DNA of 64,000 nucleotides from Musa acuminata AAA Group (taxonomy: Eukaryota > Streptophyta > Magnoliopsida > Zingiberales > Musaceae): contig NC_088359.1 of NCBI RefSeq assembly GCF_036884655.1, positions 16,992,501-17,056,500 of the forward strand. Direction: 5' to 3'. A model generated the notes under the pieces. The model was not told where the DNA came from. It saw only the letters and a program-made list of their open reading frames with translations, and did no database searches. Below are positions 57,339-64,000 of this stretch, in pieces; position 1 is the stretch's first letter, and the number at the start of each line of letters is the position of its first letter. Position numbers and translations under genes: made by a program.

Positions 57339-57765
57339 ATCAAGAGCACTAAGATGGGGGGGGGGGGTGAATTAGTGGAGCGGAAAACTTTCGATGATTA
57401 AAACTGCGTTCGTACGTTGAAATCTGATTCCGATGTAAAAGTCGTTTCATGCAGATAATAACTCTGAAAACTTACGAAAATGTATTTGAAGTAAAGTAAG
57501 GAAAGCGGTTTGCAGTTAAGATAAATCACAAGGTGGGGTTTATATAGGCCCCAAACTAGTTTGAATTTGGAGCTTAAATGTGTCATCTCCCGAATTTTTT
57601 GGGTCTTGGCGATACTATCACTAGACTGGGTGGTACGACCGCTTGACAAAGCTCAGAGACTGAGCTCTGGCGGTGCCACCGCCTGACTGGGGTGGTACCA
57701 CTGCACAGTCTCGTTCGGAGATTGAGCTCCTAGGCGGTGCCACCGCCGACCCTGGCTGTCACACC
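57339..57765 (-). repeat. Sire-type LTR fragment
   Basis: Starts TTAGGATCAAGAGCACTAAG after TA (the expected TG is lost), with a G12 run and diverged hairpin arms (TTAGTGG). It contains two weak GC palindrome units (57660-57755) and is cut at 57765 by gypsy LTR sequence. Confidence 0.75.
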
Positions 57766-58732
57766 CCTCCCGAATTTAATTTTTATTCAGGAGGTATGAA
57801 CCTAACTCAAAATTGATAATATTATAATTCAACAAACAATCCAGGATCCAATCATACATTTTAGGTCACTAAGAAAAATATTCAAGTCATTCACCTTTAC
57901 AATCCACAATTCACAAAACCTATGCAATTTATAATCATACATCATGTCACTAGATGATTCTTAAAATCCAAAGGCAACTTAACTAAACCATAACCACATC
58001 ATAAATCCATAGTTGTGAGAATCTATATATTTACAAAACCAACATGTACCACATGTTTATATCATTCATTACATAAATTTAACTAAACATTCCCAAAATC
58101 ATAACATGAGAGGTACTTTTCAAATATTTACAAGATACATCAATCTAGATTTGTCATTGATACAAACAAAAGGAACTTATACAACATCAACATATCAAGT
58201 ACGAAAGATTTGCCCAAAAATCTTCTAGCTTCCCACTGCCTCAACCCAAACTACATATTTTTACGAGCGATAAGCTATCCGAAAAAATTTATATATCAAC
58301 GGGGTGAGCATATAAAGCTCAGCAAGTGACTAACATATCCATAGCAAAGAGGACAAGTTTCAAACAAATAAGGTATCAAAATATAAAGTAGCATGTTTTG
58401 TTTGAATGCAGAATTACAATGTCATATCGTTCAAAGCATGTTTTGTTCATACAATCGAGGATAGGTAATTGGAGCATATCATTAGCATAAGGAGCATATC
58501 GATGACATATGGAAATTTCAAGGCATAACAAAGACGTAAGGAGCATTTTGGATATCAATGGCATATGAAACAGTTCGGAACATATCAATGGTGAATGAAA
58601 TGCTTCAAAACGTATCAATGGCATATGGAAATATTTCGGAAGCATAAGAAGAATTTCAGAACATATCAAAGAACAAATACGAAATAGAAGCTCAAACGTC
58701 GTACTCTAGCATAGTGCATGTGAGGTTTAACT
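57766..58732 (-). repeat. Gypsy F-type LTR fragment (minus)
   Basis: Begins TGTCACACCCCTCCCGAATT, the reverse complement of the F LTR end, and follows that LTR to the point equal to F position about 47200 (CATGTGAGGTTTAAC). It contains a single 155-bp unit (about 58405-58557) where F has five. It ends abruptly at 58732. Confidence 0.8.
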
Positions 58733-58764
58733 TCTTAGGATCAAGAGCACTAAGAGGGGGGGTG
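58733..58764 (-). repeat. Sire-type LTR terminus fragment
   Basis: TTAGGATCAAGAGCACTAAG followed by G7 and TG, cut at the G-run by the CRM-like element that starts at 58765. Confidence 0.75.
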
Positions 58765-59406
58765 TGATACCGGTAGGGTAAAATTACAGAATGGATGTCG
58801 ATAGAAAATCGATATAACAGTTGTTCAGATAGAAAATGTGACAAAAGGCAAGGAACGCACTTTTGAAGAAATTTCGATAAAACGATATATAGCTCACCAC
58901 CAAGTTTAAAAATCAAAAGGGATACAGAAGATCACCACCCTAATGATAATAAACAAGGATACAGAACTGAAAGTGAAAGACTCACCACTCAAGGACGCAT
59001 CCAAGAGATACAGAGTTCAAAAGAGCACTCCAAGAGAGCTTCTGCCAATATCCTCAGTTTTCTAAACCCTTTTCTAAGCCCTAAACCCCAAAATAAATAC
59101 TAGTGCATGAAACAACCCTTCATGCATAGGAAATTTCGAAATTAAGTGCTTTACAGCTGCCAACCAACTCCATTAATGAATTCCTTAGCCATGAAGAAAA
59201 GTACCATGATACAGCTTTACAGTTGCCAACCAACTCCTTTAATGTATTCCTTTGTGCTGGGAATATGCTGATGAGCTGTCTTATCTGAGTAGGCTGAGTT
59301 GAAGATTATGTAGCAATATTGTTGGTTGAAAAAAATATCATATTATCAGTATGATCCATATGAGCAGATTGTAGCAAATTAGACACTCCCGTGTCAATCT
59401 CCCCTA
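58765..59406 (-). repeat. 3' LTR of second CRM-like element (642 bp)
   Basis: TGATACCGGTAGGG on the left and CACTCCCGTGTCA on the right, the reverse complement of the 633-bp LTRs at 12952 and 17931 with small differences. The polypurine tract (ATCTCCCC on the plus strand) follows at 59407. Confidence 0.88.
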
Positions 59407-62400
59407 GTTGAAAAAGACTTGTCCTCAAGTTCTTGTTTGTTTCGTCATCATGATTATAAAAAGGACTTAAGTCAGCCACATTAAATGTTGGGGATACTCC
59501 GTAATCTTTAGGTAGCTCAATCTCATAAGCATTTTTGCCAATTCTCTAAAGCACCTTGAATGGACCATCAGCCTTAGGTTTCAGTTTTCCAAATTTTCCC
59601 GGCGGAAACCTCTCCTTCCTTAGATGAATCCAAACCAAATCACCTGCATTAAATTCCACAAGTTTTTTGTGTTTGTTAGCAGCTTGCATGTACCTCTCAT
59701 TTTGTTTCTCAATGGTTGCTTTCACACCCTCATGTAGCTTCTTTATCTGCTTAGCTCTTTCATCAGCATCTCCACTAAATTGCTTTGTTGTAGAATGAGG
59801 GATTAAGTCCAAAGGACCAACAGGATTAGCACCATAAACTACCTCAAAAGGACTCTTACCAATACTATGATGCATAGAACGATTGTAGGCAAACTCAATT
59901 TGTGGAAGAATGACATCCCATTGCTTAATATTCTTGCCAACATAGCTTCTAAGTAAATTTCCCAAGCTTCGGTTTGTTACCTCAGTTTGCCCATCAATTT
60001 GTGGATGATGCGAGCTGCTGAAATTCAAAGAAGTACCCAGCTTCCTCCAAAGAGTTCTCCAAAAATGACTAACAAATTTTGAATCTCGATCAGACACCAT
60101 AGTTCTTGGAATACCATGCAATTTAACAATCTCCTTAAAATATAAATCAGCAATATGAGATGCATCATTTGATTTATTGCATGGAACAAAATGAGACATT
60201 TTTGAAAATCTGTCAACAACAACCATGATAGAATCCTTGTTCCTTTGAGTTCTTGGCAGTCCCAAAACGAAATCAAGACTCACATCCTCCCATGGAGCAT
60301 TTGGCACTGGCAAGGGAGTGTACAAACCAGAATTTTGACTTCTTGTTTTTGCCAAATGACACATTCGGCATTGCTTCACATGTCTATCCACATCTCTGAA
60401 CATTTTAGGCCAGTAGAAATTTGATTGAACAAGAGCTAGAGTCTTATCCCTACCGAAATGTCCTCCCAAAACACCACCATGAGCTTCAGCTAGAATTATT
60501 TGTCTCAAAGAACAAGATGGAACACACAAAGCATTAGCTCGAAAAAGAAAACAATCAAAGATAAAAAATTGTTGAAAGGAACCTGATTTACAATTCTGCC
60601 ATATCGAGCCAAAATCCACATCATTCTCATATAGATCTTTGAATGTTTCAAATCCAACCACTTTGACTTCCATTGCTGATAATAAAGAATGCTTTCTGCT
60701 CAATGCGTCAGCAACTACATTTTGAACACCAGATTTGTGCTTGATTGTAAAGTTGTAAGATTGTAAAAACTCCACCCAAGCTGCATGCCTCTTGTTTAGC
60801 TTGTGCTGGTGATTAATGAACTTTAATGCCTCATGATCAGAATACAGAACAAATGGCTTGGAAAGAAGATATTGACTCCAATGAGACAAAGCTCGATAAA
60901 TCGCATAAAACTCCTTATCATAAGTAGAGTATTTCTTTCTCGTATCATTCAGCTTTTCACTAAAAAATGCAATGGGCTTTCCGTCTTGACTCAAAACAGC
61001 ACCAATTCCCACATTAGATGCATCACATTCAACTTCAAACACATTGTCAAAATTCGGTAGAACTAAGATAGGAGCTTCAGTAACCTTTCTTTTCAAAAGC
61101 TCAAAAGCATCGTTAGCCTCACTAGTCCATTTGAATTTATCACATTTCAAACATTCGGTGATTGGTGCGACAATAGAGCTAAAATCCTTGATAAATCTTC
61201 TGTAAAATGAAGTTAAGCCATGGAAACTCCTCACATCATGCAACGAAGCAGGTGTTGGCCAACTGAGAATAGCCTCTACCTTACTTTGATCCATTATGAT
61301 TCCATTTTTTGAAACAACATAACCCAGAAATACCACACTAGAAGTAAAGAAATCACATTTCTTTAGATTAGCATAAAGCTTTTGATGCCTCAAAATAAGA
61401 AAGATCTCTTTCAGATGATTCATATGCTCCTCTTCACTCTTGCTGTACACCAATATATCGTCAAAATAAACTACAACAAATATTCCAATGCATGGCTTAA
61501 GTATGTGATTCATAAATCTCATGAATGTGCTAGGAGCATTAGATAGTCCAAATGGCATAACCAACCATTCATATAAGCCTTCTCTAGTTTTAAACGCTGT
61601 TTTCCACTCATCTCCGGGCCTCATTCTTATTTGATGATAGCCACTCCTCAAATCAATTTTTGAGAAAATACAAGCATCACACAATTGATCAAGTAAGTCA
61701 TCTAACCTTGGAATAGGAAAGCGATAGTTCACTGTGATTTTGTTGATGGTGCGACTGTCCACGCACATTGTTGAATCTCGGATTTTGATGATAAAATCAA
61801 TTGATGGGTTATTTGATCTAATCCATATTATTGAGTTAAGTGTGCAGGATTAACTACGATAACCAGAAAACACAAAGCAAGAATACCGGAGTCAAGATCG
61901 ATGGACGTTTAAGAGTCCGAAGAATCGTCGGATATGCTGCCAGAACCAACCGAGAAGAAATCGGGAACCTATCGGAAGTTCGCCGAAGAGATCGTCGGAG
62001 GTTCACGGAGGTCACCGAGAAGGCTCGGCTACTCGTTAAAGTCATCACAAGATCGGGAGCTTGATGGGAGTCCGTCGGAAGAAGTTCGTCGGAAAGCTCG
62101 CCGAAACAAGACTCGATGTTCGCGGTTGAAAGCTTGCTTAGGATGTGTTTTTGTTATGTAGTTCACTTGTAATTAGGATTAGGATTAAGAGATAATCCTA
62201 TATCCTGGTTAGGGGCCAACTGGGCCCAAAGTCAGAGTTGGTTTAGGCTAAAAATTAAGCTAAACCAGCGAACTAGAGAGCCAAGATTGAAGCCCAACTA
62301 GTGGCTGAAAACACTGTAGTCGGGCTGAAAACACTGTAGGCGGTGGCACCGCCTAGCTGGGCGGTGGCACCGCCCAGCACCCGAGAGCTGGGCGGTGACA

Positions 62401-64000
62401 CCTCCTTGGCTGGGCGGTTGCACCGTCCAGCACCCGAGCGCTGGGCGGTGGCACCGCCTGGTTGGGCGGTGGCACCTCCAGCACCGGAAACCCTAAGAAA
62501 ATTCAAATTTTGGAGCCCAAAATTTGAATCCTCTTGAGGCCTATAAATTCCCCTCAAATCTCAGCTGAGGTAACAACTTTTGAGAAGCATTTTTGATTGA
62601 GAGAAAAGTCTTAGAAAGTCTTAGCAAGTCTTGTTTTCAATTTGCTAGAGAGTTCTCCTCCTCCTTTCTTATTGAAAATTTGTAAGAGGTTGAGCTGCTT
62701 GTAAAAGGTTGTAAGAGGGGTGTTTACCCTTCCATTTCAAGAGACTTGCTAGTGGAAGGTGGGAGCCTCATCGAAGAGGGGCCTCGCAAGTGGAGTAGGT
62801 CATTTGACCGAACCACTCTAAAAATCGGCGTAATCTCTGGTTTGCTTTTTATTATTGTCATTTACATTACTGCAAATCTTCTTACTGCTTTAGTTCCTCA
62901 TTACTCTTGCTGCGCAACTTTAAGAATACGCCTTCAAGTTAAATTTCTCAAGTTTCGTTCTTAACGTACGAAAGATTTTGATTAAAATCGAAGTTTTAAT
63001 CCGCTGCACTAATTCACCCCCCCCTCTTAGTGCCGCTCCGATCCTAACACACATTCTCCAAGAACCATCTTTCTTAGGCACCAACAAGGCTGGAACTGCA
63101 CAGGGACTCATGCTCTCCCGAATTAACCCCTTTTTCACTAATTCATCAACTTGCCTTTGAAGTTCTTCATGTTCTTTAGGACTCATTCTGTACGCAGCCT
63201 TATTAGGTAGAACAGCCCCCGGAATAAGATCAATGTGATGTTGAATGTCTCTCAAAGGTGGAAGGCCATGTGGAATCTCTTCCGGTATAACATCTTGAAA
63301 TTCTTCTAGGATTGGTTGCATGATTTTCGGTGTCTCCTTATGCTGTTCGTTCTCCTCTACTACCATTAGGGCCAAAACATGACCGCCCTTGTCCAATTCA
63401 TATCTGCATTCTCTATAAGAAATAAAAGCACTAACTTCCTTTTTTGGCGCACTGATTTCGGAAGGTTGTAATGGAGCTAAGATAATCTTCTTTTCATTCA
63501 CTTTAAAAGAATAAGTATGTTTATAACCATCATACAACACTCTTCTATCATAATGCCAAGGTCTTCCCAATAGTAAATGACAAGCATCCATAGGGGCAAC
63601 ATCACACCACACTTTATCTTTATAATACTTGCCAATAGAAAATGAAACTAAATATCTTTTAGTTACCTTGATGTCATTTCCTTTTTGCAACCAACATAAT
63701 TGGTATGGATGTGGATGAGGGATCGTATCCAACTTCAGCTTCTGCACCGTCTCCAAAGAAACCACGTTCTCAAAACTGCCACTGTCGATGATCACCAAGC
63801 ACACCTTGCCAAGAGAAGTGCATTTAGTGTGAAACACATTTTTTCTCACCCAACTTTCATCGTCGGCCACATATGACACTTGTAAACTACATTGCAATAC
63901 AATAGACAAACCATGATCAGCATAAGTAATCTCTTCCTCATCATCATCGTATTTTGGTTCGTTGTCAGTTTCATCTTCTCCTCCATCACTATGATCTTCA
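59407..64000 (-). pseudogene. Second CRM-like polyprotein, interrupted and 5' incomplete
   Basis: From 64000 leftwards: acidic linker, protease with IIDSGSFENVVS, RT start to RMCV (63050 border), then a solo LTR, then RT from the next residue DSRTINKITVNYRFPIP through YFDDILVYS, RNase H and integrase (SDRDSKF; the Glu motif reads IDGQTEV with Thr to Ile). The long frame 61768-59546 ends at a TAG (AAG to TAG), after which the C-terminal frame continues toward the LTR. Apart from the insertion and this stop, it is well preserved. Role as for the first copy. Confidence 0.88.
61769..63049 (+). repeat. Solo LTR in CRM-like pol (1281 bp)
   Basis: Begins TGTTGAATCTCGGATTTTGA and ends CGGATCCTAACA-type (GATCCTAACA), flanked by the perfect 5-bp duplication CACAT (61764-61768 and 63050-63054). 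There is no internal element sequence. It carries a palindrome cluster (62338-62485) and the C-run hairpin (63006-63033, C8) in element orientation. It belongs to the same subfamily as the solo LTR at 50341-51894 (shared TTAGTGCCGCTCCGATCC end) but is shorter. Confidence 0.93.

Larger units (their letters stand above)
58765..64000 (-). mobile_element. Second CRM-like gypsy, runs off the window
   Basis: Minus-strand member of the family at 12952-18563. It has a 3' LTR (58765-59406), pol (59407-61768 and 63050-64000) and a solo LTR inserted at 61769-63049. Sequence continues beyond 64000 in the acidic linker after the gag knuckle. The body closely resembles the first copy. It inserted in the G-run of a Sire-type LTR terminus. 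Confidence 0.9.

Overview
The window is flowering-plant nuclear DNA made almost entirely of nested retrotransposons. I see no host gene, rRNA, tRNA gene or bacterial-type feature. Evidence for a plant: Ty1/copia and Ty3/gypsy (chromovirus) polyproteins; primer sites matching initiator tRNA-Met (core TGGTATCAGAGC) beside several LTRs; and at least eight copies of one plant L1-type LINE with a DUF4283-like ORF1, an AP-endonuclease/RT ORF2, a zf-RVT end and an A tail. I cannot name the species. CRM-type chromoviruses and deep nesting suggest pericentromeric heterochromatin (inference).

Layout, left to right. 1-1978: decayed minus-strand ORF of plant-transposon type and an unassigned GC-motif stretch. 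1979-11813: Sire-like copia (H1, minus) with 5' LTR, primer site and gag, invaded by a full-length LINE (A, 2040-7448) and a truncated LINE (A2, 7841-8853). 11814-20811: LINE B (plus), split by LINE C (minus, 12670-19795), itself split by a young CRM-like gypsy (12952-18563). 20812-21964: LINE D (minus). 21965-44251: second Sire-like copia (H2, minus). Its 3' LTR is split by a Tekay-like gypsy with 3.2-kb LTRs (D, 22932-32234), and its pol is split by a compound LINE insertion (35829-42535). 44252-55158: a different copia (G, minus) carrying a Tekay-like gypsy fragment (F, 44541-48812), a solo LTR (50341-51894) and a 2.2-kb repeat-rich leader. 55159-57338: copia gag fragment (plus) with LINE E. 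57339-58764: LTR fragments. 58765-64000: second CRM-like gypsy (minus, running off the edge), interrupted by a solo LTR (61769-63049).

Many boundaries are fixed by target-site duplications (TSDs) that I read directly: AATAA (CRM), TCAGG (gypsy D), GAATG and CACAT (solo LTRs), and 13-16 bp duplications for LINEs A, A2 and C. Nearly every coding region is broken. Most stops I could compare with a sister copy are C-to-T or G-to-A changes, as expected in methylated, silenced DNA. The CRM copy at 12952-18563 is closest to intact, with one in-frame amber codon.

The most unusual material is: a chain of three same-orientation, poly(A)-tailed segments at 35829-42507 that looks like serial template jumping and includes an unidentified about 1.06-kb retrocopied RNA; a hairpin with a C-tract loop beside the primer site in the Sire-type LTRs; clusters of a GGCGGTGCCACCGCC palindrome; and several minisatellites inside LTRs and leaders.
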